Origin: Eustoma russellianum
Taxonomy: Eukaryota > Streptophyta > Magnoliopsida > Gentianales > Gentianaceae
Direction: 5' to 3'
NCBI GenBank assembly: GCA_036186865.1
Contig: AP025051.1
Coordinates: 17,190,850 to 17,254,849, forward strand
Length of the DNA stretch: 64,000 bases
Of this stretch, positions 33,675-45,803 are shown piece by piece (positions within the stretch are counted from its first letter, which is position 1; the number at the start of each line of letters is the position of its first letter). A program made the translations under genes and the position numbers. The notes beneath the pieces are model-generated. The model did no database searches. It worked only from the letters and a program-made list of their open reading frames with translations, and had not been told where the DNA came from.

Positions 33675-35656
33675 TGTTACGACCCGCACCCTTGACCCTT
33701 TAGGAAGAAGAAGACAAAAGAATGTAGGTTGAAGAAGATAAGGTGTACGATAAAGAATAGATTAGACTGTTGTGCCGCGGTATGTGGTATAGGTAGAAAT
33801 TTAGTACCCACTAAGATTAAATAAGTGAACTGTAGAAAAAATATAAAATAACTTAAGGAAAACAATTAAGTTGACATAAAAATTATGACACAACCAATTA
33901 TTATACCTAAATAAAAGAACAAGGAAAGTTGGACATAGATATAATAAGTTTGTCCTATCTTACCCTACTATGACCGCCCTACCTTATACAAATGGAAGAA
34001 TAATGTATCTTCTTCTCCTATTAACAATTCATTATCCTATATCAATTGGAAAAATTACGAGTGGATAAATTGCAACCTCTTTCTTCCCACTGATTCTCAA
34101 ATTCTTCCAAAATACCCTGCTTCAACCCCTTACCCCCACTTGACCGCCCCGCCCCATCTCCACGCAAGACAACTTGTCTTGCCTTTCATTCTCTTCTCCT
34201 TCCTTAGTCACTTACATTCTCCTCATTCACCCAATTAAGTTTCATGCATGCCTTAAATCTTCCTCTCTCTTTTCTTTCTCTTGTCTCCATAAGAAATCAT
34301 GATTGGATTCCCTCCCCATTACCATTGCAAATTTCGGACATCAAGGGGGATAAAAAGGAAATACTCTCATTTCACCTCACCACTTCATTTCTTTCTTCCC
34401 ACCTTCTCTCAAATTCAATACAACTTCATATTTTCTCTCATGTTATCTTCAAGTCTTCATATTTCCTTAAATGTTTCCCAAGAACCAAGGTCTTCATGCT
34501 AGGTAAGAGAAATCTTTCACCTTCTTACAACACCAAAAATTCTACCACTCACTTTACATGCACAACTTACAAATCCATCACATATTCCTTTTCTTTTTTC
34601 CATAAACAATGATGAAGAATCCATCACCCCTTTAAGCCCTTTAATTTTGGCCACAAGTGGAGAGGAAGAAAAGGACTCCTTCCATTTCCATCACTTCGCC
34701 TCTTACACCTTTTTTCTCCACCCAACCACAATACATGCACTCTTACACTCTTACCTTTATCTCTTTCCAAACCACACCAAATGATGGAACCTGTTGAGAA
34801 ATATGATTCTTAAAGGCAATATCGGAGGTTACGAGGCTTATGTTATAGAATTAGTTAGTTTCTCACAACAATTCAATTGGTATAAAATTGGTAAATATGT
34901 GATAAACAATTTATAAAACTTATCATGAAAATCATGTAAAGTTATTTTGAAAACCATCCGAAAGGGGGAGAATGTTGAGAAATATGTTTATATAATTATC
35001 AAAGTCATGATTTAAGTGTTGAATACTTAGGAATGTCACGCATGATGTTATAAATTATAAAAAGTTGAATAACATTGATCTCTTGGGTAGGGATACATCG
35101 ATCGATCGATGTATATAGATCCCTCACGTCAATCGATCGAAGTAAGGCAGGATAGATTCCAAACCTTAATGTGAGACATCGATCTTTAAACCTGAGACAT
35201 ATTGATCGATCGATGCATACATCGATCAATCAATGTAAGGTGGATTCAATATCTGGACCTCACTGTGAGACATCCATCTCTCAAGAAGAGGTACATCGAT
35301 CAATCGATTTCAAGGGTTTTTTGGAAAATTTTTCTAAAATATGATAAAATGGTTGTTTTTTTCTTTTGCACGTGATTCATACATGTTTATTGTGTTTTTA
35401 TAATGTTATTTCAATGAATATTATTATGTCTTGTCACTATTATGCCCTGGAAGTTTCTATAACTTACGAAAAAGGACAAAAGTGGTATATTGAGTTCTTG
35501 TAAGTACTTTACATGGAGAAAATCATGCAGCACACATTTATATCTTATTCATCACTATGAAATTGTTATTATATCTATTTCTGGCCATCGGGGTCATTTT
35601 AAGATTTTCTTTATCACCAGGGGTATTTTCATCATTTTACCCCCCAAGGCCAGTTT
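33675..35656 (+). repeat. D 3' LTR tandem unit 2
   Basis: D part 33675-34791, X part 34792-35656. By eye it is nearly identical to unit 3 over almost 2 kb, apart from a ~16-bp deletion in X near 35070 (TGAAGAAAAACGAC missing). That points to a recent tandem duplication. No gene. Confidence 0.85.
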
Positions 35657-37674
35657 TGTTACGACCCGCACCCTTGACCCTTTAGGAAGAAGAAGACAAA
35701 AGAATGTAGGTTGAAGAAGATAAGGTGTACGATAAAGAATAGATTAGACTGTTGTGCCGCGGTATGCGGTATAGGTAGAAATTTAGTACCCACTAAGATT
35801 AAATAAGTGAACTGTAGAAAAAAAATAAAAAATATAAAATAACTTAAGGAAAATAATTAAGTTGACATAAAAATTATGACACAACCAATTATTATACCTA
35901 AATAAAAGAACAAGGAAAGTTGGACATAGATATAATAAGTTTGTCCTATCTTACCCTACTATGACCGCCCTACCTTATACAAATGGAAGAATAATGTATC
36001 TTCTTCTCCTATTAACAATTCGTTATCCTATATCAATTGGAAAAATTACGAGTGGATAAATTGCAACCACTTTCTTCCTACTGATTCTCAAATTCTTCCA
36101 AAATACCCTGCTTCAACCCCTTACCCCCACTTGACCGCCCCGCCCCATCTCCACGCAAGACAACTTGTCTTGCCTTTCATTCTCTTCTCCTTCCTTAGTC
36201 ACTTACATTCTCCTCATTCACCCAATTAAGTTTCATGCATGCCTTAAATCTTCCTCTCTCTTTTCTTTCTCTTGTCTCCATAAGAAATCATGATTGGATT
36301 CCCTCCCCATTACCATTGCAAATTTCGGACATCAAGGGGGATAAAAAGGAAATACTCTCATTTCACCTCACCACTTCATTTCTTTCTTCCCACCTTCTCT
36401 CAAATTCAATACAACTTCATATTTTCTCTCATGTTATCTTCAAGTCTTCATATTTCCTTGAATGTTTCCCAAGAACCAAGGTCTTCATGCTAGGTAAGAG
36501 AAATCTTTCACCTTCTTACAACACCAAAAATTCTACCACTCACTTTACATGCACAACTTACAAATCCATCACATATTCCTTTTCTTTTTTCCATAAACAA
36601 TGATGAAGAATCCATCACCCCTTTAAGCCCTTTAATTTTGGCCACAAGTGGAGAGGAAGAAAAGGACTCCTTCCATTTCCATCACTTCGCCTCTTACACC
36701 TTTTTTCTCCACCCAACCACAATACATGCACTCTTACACTCTTACCTTTCTCTCTTTCCAAACCACACCAAATGATGGAACCTGTTGAGAAATATGATTC
36801 TTAAAGGCAATATCGGAGGTTACGAGGCTTATGTTATAGAATTAGTTAGTTTCTCACAACAATTCAATTGGTATAAAATTGGTAAATATGTGATAAACAA
36901 TTTATAAAACTTATCATGAAAATCATGTAAAGTTATTTTGAAAACCATCCAAAAGGGGGAGAATGTTGAGAAATATGTTTGTATAATTATCAAAGTCATG
37001 ATTTAAGTGTTGAATACTTAGGAATGTCACGCATGATGTTATAAATTATAAAAAGTTGAATAACTGAAGAAAAACGACATTGATCTCTTGGGTAGGGATA
37101 CATCGATCGATCGATGTATATAGATCCCTCACGTCAATCGATCGAAGTAAGGCAGGATAGATTCCAAACCTTAATGTGAGACATCGATCTTTAAACCTGA
37201 GACATATTGATCGATCGATGTATACATCGATACATCAATGTACACATCGATCCATCAATGTAAGGTGGATTCAATATCTTGACCTCACTGTGAGACATCC
37301 ATCTCTCAAGCAGAGGTACTTCGATCGATCGATTTCTAGGGTTTTTTAGAAAATCTTCTAAAATGTGATAAAATGGTTGTTTTCTTTTGGATATGATTCA
37401 CACATGTTTATTGTGTTTTTATAATGTTATTTCAATGAATATTATTATGTCTTGTCACTAATATGCCTTGGAAGTTTCTATAACTTACGAAAAAGGGCAA
37501 AAGTGGTATATTGAGTTCTTGTAAGTACTTGACATGGAGAAAATGATGCTGCACACATTCATATCTTATTCATCACTATGAATTTTTTATTATATCTATT
37601 TCTTGCCATCAGGGTCATTTTAAGATTTTCTTTATCACCAGGGCTATCTTCGTCATTACCCCCCAAGGCAGTTT
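35657..37674 (+). repeat. D 3' LTR tandem unit 3
   Basis: D part 35657-36782, X part 36783-37674. It has an extra ACATCGATACATCAATGT-like repeat in X near 37225-37255, next to the ATCGATCGAT palindromes. No gene. Confidence 0.85.
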
Positions 37675-40096
37675 TGTTACGACCCACACCCTTGAGCCTT
37701 CAAGAAGAAGAAGACAAAAGAATGTAGGTTGAAGAAGATAAGGTGTACCGTAAAGAATAGATTAAACTGTTGTGCCGCGGTATGCGGTATAGGTAGAAAT
37801 TTAGTACGCACTAAGATTAAATAAGTGAACAGTAGAAAAAATATTAAAAAAAATAAAATAACTTAAGGAAAATAATTAAATGGACATAAAAATTATAACA
37901 CAACCAATTATTATACCTAAATAAAAGAACAAGGAAAGTTGGACATAGATAAAATAAGTTTGTCCTATCTTACCCTACCATGACCGCCCTACCTTATACA
38001 AATGGAAGAATAATGTATGTTCTTCTCCTATAACAATTAATTATCCTATATCAATTGGAAAAATTACAAGTGGATAAATTGCAACCACTTTCTTCCCACT
38101 TATTCTCAAATTCTTCCAAAATACCCTACTTCACCCCCTTAAACCCCTTGACCGCCCCACCCCATCTCCACGCAAGACAACTTGTCTTGCCTTTCATTCT
38201 CTTCTCCTTCCTTAGTCACTTACATTCTCCTCCTTCACCCAATTAAGTTTCATGCATGCCTTACATCTTCTCTCTCTCTCTTTTCTTTCTCTTGTCTCCA
38301 TAAGAAATCATGATTGGATGCCCTCCCCATTACCATTGAAAATTTCATCCATCAAGGGGGATAAGAAGGAAAATACTCTCATTTCATCTCATCACTTCAT
38401 TCATTCTTCCCACCTTATCTCAACTTCAATACAACTTCATATTCTCTCTCAAATTATCTTCAAGTCTTTATATTTTCCCTAAATCATTCCCAAGAACCAA
38501 GGTCTTCATGCTAGGTAAGAGAAATCTTCCACCTTCTTACAACACCAAAAATTCTATCACTCACTTTACATGCACAACTTACACATCCATCACATATTCC
38601 TTTCCTTTTTTCCATAAACAATGATGAAGAATCCATCACCCCTTTAAGCTTTTTAATTTTTTCCACAAGTGGGGATGAAGAAAAGAGCTCCTTCCATTTC
38701 CATCACTTCACCTCTTACACATTTTTTCTCCATCCAACCACAATACATGCACTCTTACACTCTTACCTTTCTCTCTTTCCAAACAACAACAAATGATGGA
38801 ACTCCTCCACTACTTCCTAAAGTTTCGGCCAAGGTAGAGGAAACAAATAAGCAAGACCACTTCCTACACATTCACTTCTACTTTTCACTCCACCATCCTT
38901 ACACAAAAAATTCTCCTCCTTCTCTCTACCCCCCCTTCTCTCTCTAAGCCAAAATTCTCCCCTTCGTCATCCTCCAAAAACCGTGGGTTTCCAAGCATGA
39001 GTAAAAGAAGAATTCTCCTAATTCAAGTGAGGAAAACAAGCTTCTAGTAAAGGAATCTCCAAGGTAATGATATTATATCCTTCATTTTATCAATTTCTCT
39101 CTTTTCCTTCTTCAAGATCACTCAAATCCCTCCCCTCACCCTAGCTAGGCCAAGAGTTTACCAAAATTAAGCAGGAAGAAGTTTTTAATTTTGGAAATTA
39201 TGAATCTTCAAAGAGCTCCAGGGTAAGATTGTAGTGGGTTGATTCTAGAACATCTTAAGTCTTTCTTCTTTAAAAAAGACCAATTCTTCCTCCATTTAGC
39301 CACCTAGGCTGAGGACATAAGCAAGGGGGAAGACGAAGAAATCCTTGCAATGTTTAGGCTAAGTTCAAAGGATAAGGCAAGTACTCTTCTTGATTTCTTC
39401 ATGCATGTTGAAAAATAAATCATTTATGTTCACTTATCAAATTAGATCATGCATGCATATGTTCAAATGGATTTCTCCTATGATCATATAAAAAGAATGG
39501 ATTTTGCCTACTAAATGTATAAAGACTTGTGTGTTTCTTTAATCTATGCATACTTGAGGCTAAGAAGATGTTAAAAAGAGGCATGCATGTGAAGTTTATG
39601 GTATGTGTAGGTCTCATATGTATGTGCATTTCATATTTAATGGAGGAGTTGTCATGCATGCTCATTTTTTGAAAAAGTGTTGGTTATACCTTTCATTTTC
39701 TTGAAAAAGTGTATTAAGGACCACTTTTCTCCATCTTGTTGTGCATTTTCTTGATGATCATGATGCATATGTTCATCCATATTTTTTAGTGTTGATGTAT
39801 GTTAAAAGCCTTGATTTAGCACGAATATAATTCACCATAATTTATGCTATATTACATGGCCAAAACAGTTTGTTTCTTTGGTGATCATCATGTCATCTCC
39901 ATGAATATTCATCTTAAAATGGGGTTGTGGGTCTCCTTTATTAGGCATAAGTCATCACCATATTTTGATGTGTATTTTTAATGATCATGGCATAAGGATG
40001 TATATTTTTATGTGTTCCATCATCATATGTATTTGCATGTAAATTGCATGGTTCTTATGTTTATATTTTGAAGGAAGTACCATGCATGAGTTTAGA
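37675..40096 (+). mobile_element. Element D 3' LTR, complete-form part (interrupted by E)
   Basis: It starts TGTTACGACCCACACC and, unlike units 1-3, runs through ATGATGGAACTCCTCCACTA into the rest of the LTR, matching 26755-28085. It stops at GAGTTTAGA (40096), where element E begins. With units 1-3 the preserved D 3' LTR is at least 8.4 kb. Frames at 38055-38947 and 39447-39665 are chance frames in pyrimidine-rich LTR DNA. Confidence 0.82.
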
Positions 40097-40428
40097 TGTT
40101 GTACCCCAACGACATGTACTTGGAATTATGAATAAGTGACGGAATGAAAGCGATAATTTCTTTAAACGCGCGTTACTTAAGCTAACTTAAGCCTCTTTAC
40201 GTAAATACTATTGAAATGATACTAAATAATTAAATAAGGGGACTTCAAGAAAGTGATACATGAAATATAGAGTTATACGAACAATACCCACCAATGTGTA
40301 GGTATGTGCGTGTATGATGTATATGTATATATATGCGTGTACCTAAAGAAAAAGAAAAAAATAAAATAATATATATATATATATATAATGTACATATAGG
40401 CGTGGTTACATATGTATATATGCGGATA

Positions 40429-40795
40429 TGACAATCTCAAATAAAGCCTCCTTTCGATGAAGATGGACAGGAAGACCAGGAAAAGCAACCCAAATCGGCA
40501 CTATGGGTACATCCGTAGAGGGATCAAAATCAACTGTCCATTTTGTGATTCGCATATGACAACCAGAAATAAGCCAGGAACGTCGATAAAAACAGCGTAA
40601 ATAGTCTGCTTCATTGCGAAAATTTAACAAGATATGTGCCTGATCAATTAGAGTGACACGCAGATCCTGATGAAAACCAATCTTCTCAAATACATCTCTA
40701 ATCACCTTCAATGATGGTCTCCCATACCAGAATGTACCCACTAAGGAATATTTGAAAGGAGCAGCCAGTTCATCAAACTCTGAATCTGAAAAAGA
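40429..40795 (-). pseudogene. LINE ORF1 (DUF4283-like) fragment inside the E 5' LTR
   Basis: On minus this block encodes ELAAPFKYSLVGTFWYGRPS, then RVTLIDQAHILLNFRNEADY, WTVDFDPSTDVPIVPIWV and AFPGLPVHLHRKEALFEIV. This is the DUF4283-type N-terminal domain found in ORF1 of many plant LINEs, known from family resemblance. The E 3' LTR has unrelated AT-rich sequence of about 110 bp here (49649-49757), and short ATAACACAT homology marks the right border. So about 370 bp of LINE sequence replaced LTR sequence in only one LTR, by template switching, repair or conversion. Confidence 0.75.
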
Positions 40796-41591
40796 GATAA
40801 CACATTAATTAAAGAAAAATACAAGAAAAATCAAAATTGTCCAAAGAACCACCTCCCAAAACCCAATTTTCGGCCAAGACCCCCAAAGGGGTTCTAGAAT
40901 CCTCTTAATTTTCTAATCCACCCTTAAAATCTAAAATAACTAATTATAATTATAATTAAAACAATAAAATTCAAGCATGCAAGACAAGATGAATAAAATA
41001 GCTAAGGCATGCAAGAGGAAAATAATAAACAAATAGAAAGGATGGTTGCATGGGGGACAAAGCAAGAGTCAAAAGTAGCCTTTCTCCATTACCATAAACC
41101 TTGTTCCCTTGACCCCTTTCCCCCCAAACTGTAGGCTGCCTCCCCATTTTTCCCCCAACATATTTTATTTTAGCCACTACATGCTCATTTCTAACCATCT
41201 TGAAAATCCTCTCAAGACTAGCCAACACTTAGCAAAATTTCTATTCCTCCGTCATCACAACTTTCGGCCTCCACCCTGGAAGGCTAGAAGCCCTCATCCA
41301 AGCTCCATCTTCAAGCTAAGAATTGTTTAGGTAAGTTCTCTTCTAAGTCCATTAAGTAATTTCTTCATGCATGTTAGTGAAGCTCACATGAACTCTTGTT
41401 CTCCACATCAAAACCGTGGCCTCCATGGTTCAAATAGGTGAAAGCCATCAACTTTCTTAGGAGGTGACATCTTGAAGTGCTTGAATCTCCACTACAAACT
41501 CATTTTGGTAAGATGCTCTAGCCTCAAATATATCCTATTTCCTCTGTTGAATAAAGACTAATCTTTTCCTTCCATTCCCCCTTAAAACCGT

Positions 41592-41646
41592 ATGCTCAAG
41601 GAAGGAGGAGAAGGATTTCAACTCAACTCACTTAACCAAGAAAAAG
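41592..41646 (+). other. Candidate upstream exon of LTR micro-ORF, E 5' LTR
   Basis: A frame opening at ATG 41592 stays open to AAAAAG|GCAAGAG, a GC-type donor-like site, and ends in the phase needed by the exon at 43932. The stronger-looking AG|GCAAGT at 41669 would not keep the frame, because a TGA intervenes. A joined product would be 37 residues. Support is weaker than in F, since the donor choice is forced by frame. Confidence 0.3.
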
Positions 41647-42309
41647 GCAAGAGCTTTAGCTTGAAGAGGCAAGTATACAATGATCTCTCATGATTTATTT
41701 AAAGAGTTAGTGACTTGAATGCTTAGAGGTCCTTAAGATTTGATCTTTAGTGGAATATTCTAAGTTTAAGATTATTTCTTGGAGATTCCGTAAGAACAAT
41801 GCATTTCATGTGGCTTATTCTCTCAAATATGGAATCTTTTATTACATGAATTTAGTTACTAGGCTGTTTTGAGATGATTTAAGGTGCAACTAAGTGAGTC
41901 TAGGCAAGATTGATTCTTGATTGAAATGTGAAAGGTCTAAGAAAAGCATGCATGTGAAAGATAGGAGTTTTATGAAGTTGTTTGTAAGATTAGTTTAAGA
42001 TGAGCCTTGAATGTGATTGCATGCTTGAAAATGTGTGGAAAAATGGTGGCTAAGGCACCCCCTAGGTTTGGCCTAAAAGAGGGAAGAGGAGGTGAGTATT
42101 GTCCTTAAAGATGAACACTTGTTTGGTGCATAAGTGATACTTACTTGTTACTATCTACAAATTGTTTTGTTTGATGAAAAGGTGATCTTACAATGAGCAT
42201 GAAATCTGGACATTTATGCTACAATGGAGTGTAAGTGGTAATCAATAATAAATTTCATAAGGACAAGATGAATGATGGGCATTTGAATTTAATAGGTGAT
42301 AAAATAGCA

Positions 42310-43060
42310 AACTACTGGAACTGGCTGAAGGAAGTGACGTTTTCAACGACCTAAGAACTAACCTTGCAGACCTTAAATGAAGATAATTTTTGGTACAAAG
42401 TTAGCCTTATGAATGTAGCACAGGTGAGAGTTAGAATTTTGTTAAAATAAGTTACGGATTATTTTTAAGAAATTACGCGGTAAAACTGCTCCAGTTGAAA
42501 ATCCTGGAGCTGGACAGAATTGCACACTGATTTCAACGGCTTAAAAGAGGACCTTGTAAACCTTTAATAAATCTTATTTTTAGCACAAAGCTAGCCCCAT
42601 GTGTATAGTAGAGATGAGAGTTGGAATTTTGGTAGAATGAGCTATGGTTAATTCTTGATAAAATATTTGGTAAGACTGGTCAGACTTGAAAAACGGAACT
42701 GAGCAGAATGGTAACCTCTTTTGACTAGATTAGAAAGGGACCTTGTAGAGGACCAATAAAGCTGATTTTTGGCATGGTAATAATCCTATGAGTGTAGTGA
42801 ACACGCCAGCTAGAATTTTGGTAAAACAAGTTCTGGATTATTTTTAATGAATTAATTAGTCAAACTTCCCAACTGAAATCACTGGAACCAACCTGAAGTT
42901 TAATGACGACTTTCTGGACTCAGAAAGGGGACTTAGAGATAAGAAAATAGGCTAAATTTCGGTAGGATACTAGTTCCACATGATTATGATTTGTGCAAGT
43001 TGGAATTTCTGAAAAACGAATCATGGATTTGCCGCAATTGAATTTTTCTTAAAATGGGTC
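42310..43060 (+). repeat. Four diverged ~180-bp tandem repeats in the E LTR
   Basis: Successive blocks share CTGGA...GGACAGAAT, an AAAGGGACCTT-like stretch, a TTTTTGGCA...CTATGAGTGTAGT stretch, GAGAGTTGGAATTTTGGTAAAA and GGATTATTTTTAA, with a period of about 170-190 bp. The same consensus recurs in the F LTRs (51360-51930 and 59868-60420). The repeats are old and diverged. No coding is seen. Confidence 0.6.
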
Positions 43061-43345
43061 GGTTCAGTTTTAGCATTTAACTCATCTCAGAAACTTCATT
43101 AAATGAGCCCTTTATGGTTATCAGATTAATCTAAAAATCTTATGACAATATGTTGTTTCATGCCATGACTTGCATTGCATATCACTGCATATATCACGCA
43201 TGATCATGAAACTGGTTTTATGGATTTTACTTATACAAGCAAGTTTTATAAGAAGCTATGTTTTCGTTATGCATGAAAAGTTTTTACGGTCCCATGTTTT
43301 TAAAGAAAGCTTCATGATTCCTTTGCCGGCCAAGCATGCGACTAA

Positions 43346-43605
43346 CCCGACTTCAGACCCGGGGTTAATTGGTCTGTTGACATGATATGTTCTGGACCCG
43401 TTCAGACCCGGGGTTAATTGGTCTGTTACATGTTCTGGACCCGTTCAGATACGGGGTTAATTGATCTGATATTTGTTCTGGACCCGTTCAGATCTGGGGT
43501 TAATTGATCTGATATCTGTTCTGGACCTGTCCCAGACCCGGGGTTAATTGGTCTGATGATATGTTCTGGACCCACTCAGATCTGGGGTTAATTGATCTGA
43601 CACTC
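43346..43605 (+). promoter_or_regulatory. Array of six covarying hairpins in the E LTR
   Basis: Six units of about 40-50 bp share GTTCTGGACCC...CGGGGTTAATTG. In each, CAGACC is followed by GGTCTG, or CAGATC (or CAGAT) by GATCTG (ATCTG), 11-13 nt later. Whenever the left arm has C the right arm has G, and whenever it has T the right has A. Left arms start at 43354, 43403, 43446, 43489, 43533 and 43577. The array lies in the putative LTR intron. Function unknown. Confidence 0.6.
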
Positions 43606-43895
43606 CGTTTTTACGACATGTTATTTTATGGGACCAAAATGATGTTTTGACACGACATGACATCATACATTACATCTTGCATAACTCACGATCATGAGGA
43701 CATGTTGCATCTTACAATTAATGGTTAATAAGTTATTATTGGTATAGCATTACCTAAAATCATGCTTAAGCCGAACGTCAAGCAGGCTTAGGATTTAAGA
43801 TCAGGTATGAATTATGATTATTTGAGGTTTTCGAGGTAATACATTCATGTTATGATTCTTTACGTATTTCATGGTAGTTTATTGTATTCTTGCTG

Positions 43896-43915
43896 GGTGA
43901 TTTTTATCGCTCACA
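43896..43915 (+). promoter_or_regulatory. Conserved hairpin before the splice acceptor, E LTR
   Basis: GGGTGAT pairs with ATCGCTCAC (GTGAT/ATCGC-type with G-U pairs and TCAC) about 20 nt before the TTTTCCCCAG acceptor. It occupies the position of the GAGCGAT/ATCGCTC hairpin in A and C and of GTGAC/GTCAC in F. Confidence 0.45.
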
Positions 43916-43931
43916 CTTTATTTTTCCCCAG

Positions 43932-43990
43932 AGCCAGATAATGCCAAGATAGAATGGATCGAGGATGAGCCGAGGGTACCTTATCCATAG
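43932..43990 (+). other. LTR micro-exon, E 5' LTR (peptide ...KIEWIEDEPRVPYP-stop)
   Basis: A pyrimidine tract and CAG acceptor (43929-43931) precede 59 nt that read, after two bases, PDNAKIEWIEDEPRVPYP and TAG. Compared with the F 3' LTR from the Lys codon on, six codons differ only at silent third positions, the stop codon differs (TAG/TGA), and one change is Ile/Val. That pattern points to selection on a peptide. The C-terminus of a spliced LTR-encoded peptide, or a conserved uORF ahead of gag, are the two readings I favour. No known family is recognised. Confidence 0.55.
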
Positions 43991-44314
43991 GCGAGGAGTA
44001 TGAAGGGAGCTAAGCTTAAGGACTTTCGTGCTGCCAAGACGTTTTGTACTATGACTATGTTTAAACTCTCTGGATTTCAGTTATGTTATTTTGTGGGATT
44101 ACTACTTTTGGGAACTTAGTAAATTAGTGATGCATGTTTGATTTGAAAAGTTTTAATTCTACCTAAATTTTACTACCATGTTAAATGTTAGCATGGGAGT
44201 CCATGACTTATGTTATGGATTTTTGCATGTTATGCATGACGCTTTGTACTCTCCTTAGTGAAGTACGACGGGTGCACCGTATCCGAACGAGGCCCGGGTG
44301 CAGGGCGCTACAGG

Positions 44315-44326
44315 TGGTATCAGAGC
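44315..44326 (+). promoter_or_regulatory. Element E primer binding site (initiator tRNA-Met)
   Basis: TGGTATCAGAGC begins two bases after the 5' LTR end. Confidence 0.92.
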
Positions 44327-44615
44327 CCAGGCTCTAGATTTCAGGCAGAACATAGGACTAAGTTATGATCTTAGCAATCTACGTTTGATCTTAGACCTAA
44401 GTCATGATCTTAGATGAGTGATGACCTTAGACTAGGACCACGTAGACCGGGTTTAGGATATGACTTAATAAATATCCTAAACTATGAAAGTTAAGTCCAT
44501 GACGTAAGACGTGCCCTTTCCTTCCGTATTTTAAAATTTTCAAATTATGGTCCTTGGTCAAAATAAATTGATTTTCTTCTGATATTCTAAATAGACGTTA
44601 AACCCATAAGTGCAG
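44327..44615 (+). other. Element E untranslated leader
   Basis: This 289-bp leader has repeated TATGATCTTAG motifs (44363-44425). No open frame is seen before the gag ATG at 44616. Confidence 0.5.
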
Positions 44616-45803
44616 ATGGTAAGACCACGTGGCAGACCACCGAGAGCACGACCAGCTGCTCAGGAGCCCATTCCTCCACCACCAGAACAGGTCCCGCTGC
44701 CACCTCAGCTGGACCGGGATCCTCCAGCGCAGAATAATCTGCCACCAGCTCCACAGGCACTTGTTCCTCCGGTCATCCCGGATATGAATACTTTTCAGGC
44801 CTTTTGTCAAGTTGTTACGCAAATAGGGCAAGGCCTAATTCATCAGAATGCTCCACCTCAGCCACATCAGCCAGTAAGGGATGCCCAGCACTATTTTGAG
44901 AAGCTCAAGAGGGCTAATGTACCACCTTTTGAGGGAAAACCAGACCCAGACACTGCGGAGAAGTGGCTAGATGAAGTTGAAAATTGTTTTGAGCTAATTC
45001 AGGCCCCGGAGGAGATGAAGGCACAGGCTATCAGACCTTTCTTGATCAGTGAAGCTAATCAATGGTGGAAGACGAATCTGCAACCTTTGCCCAGACCTAT
45101 TACTTGAGAAAGATTTTTGCAATAATTTCACAAATTTTATATCCCTCCATCGGTCAAGCTGCAAAAGAGGCATGAGTTTGAATCTCTGAAGCAAGAGCCA
45201 GGCATGACAGTAGCTGAGTACGCAAATAAGTTCATCGCACTTGGGAGGTTTCAGCCTGTTACTATGAATGATGAAGAGACAAAAATACTGAAGTTTGAAA
45301 GAGGTCTGAATCCGAGGATTAGAACGTGCTTAGTGAATGCAAATCCTGCCAATTTTGGAGCACTTCTAGATGCATGCTACCGCATAGAGAGGGATATTAT
45401 CCGAAGAGATGATGTGGGTCAAAAATGAGAAAGACAAGGGATCGGAAATGAGAAGTATAGGAAAGTGGCTAAGAACAACTTCAAAGGGTCAGTTCGTCAG
45501 AGACAATCTCAAGGACAGAATCAGCGCCGCAAACAAAACCAAAATAATCAGCAGAAGAATCAGGCCCCATCTCAACAGCCAGCAATACCAGTATGCTCTC
45601 ATTGCCAGAAGAGGCACATGGGTGAGTGTAGGTGGAAGACATGTAAATGCTTTGGATGCGGTAAAGATGGCCACATGATTAAGGATTGCCTTGAAAAAGA
45701 GCACAACCACAACAATAGCAAAGGAACCAGCGGCCACGTACAAATGCAAGGGTGCACGCCATGACTGATGCTGATGTTGAAGAGACTGCTGACGTAGTGA
45801 CTG
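44616..45803 (+). pseudogene. gag: Element E gag (three stops, one frameshift)
   Basis: It starts MVRPRGRPPRARP at 44616, identical in style to F (MVRPRGRPARARP). It has a Pro-rich N-terminus, then capsid-like sequence (KLKRANVPPFEGKPDPD, ISEANQWWKTNLQPLPRP, ILKFERGLNPRIRT) and a CSHCQKRHMGEC plus CFGCGKDGHMIKDC zinc region. In-frame stops are TGA at 45105 (for Trp), TAA at 45123 and TGA at 45426. A frameshift between the knuckle and the intron (about 45690-45740) follows. No intact Gag can be made. The final MTDADVEETADVVTG-like part matches A and F and leads to the intron donor. Confidence 0.9.

Larger units (their letters stand above)
40097..44312 (+). repeat. Element E 5' LTR
   Basis: The 4,216-bp LTR starts TGTTGTACCCCAACG and ends GCAGGGCGCTACA. 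In order it holds an (AT)n tract (40370-40388), a LINE-derived block (40429-40795), a pyrimidine-rich leader region with donor-like TTTAG|GTAAGTTC (41331), TTTTG|GTAAGATG (41518), AAAAAG|GCAAGAG (41647) and AGAG|GCAAGTAT (41669), four diverged ~180-bp repeats (about 42310-43060), six covarying hairpins (43354-43599), the hairpin and acceptor, the micro-exon (43932-43990) and the conserved GGGTGCACCG near its end. Confidence 0.92.

Noticed and set aside
33675..37674. Units 2 and 3 as separate complete retrotransposons or solo LTRs
   Set aside because: Their junctions are identical and there are no target duplications between them, so tandem duplication is more likely than repeated insertion at the same bases.
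43346..43605. CRISPR-like repeat array
   Set aside because: Units are contiguous variable tandem repeats without unique spacers, in a plant retrotransposon LTR.
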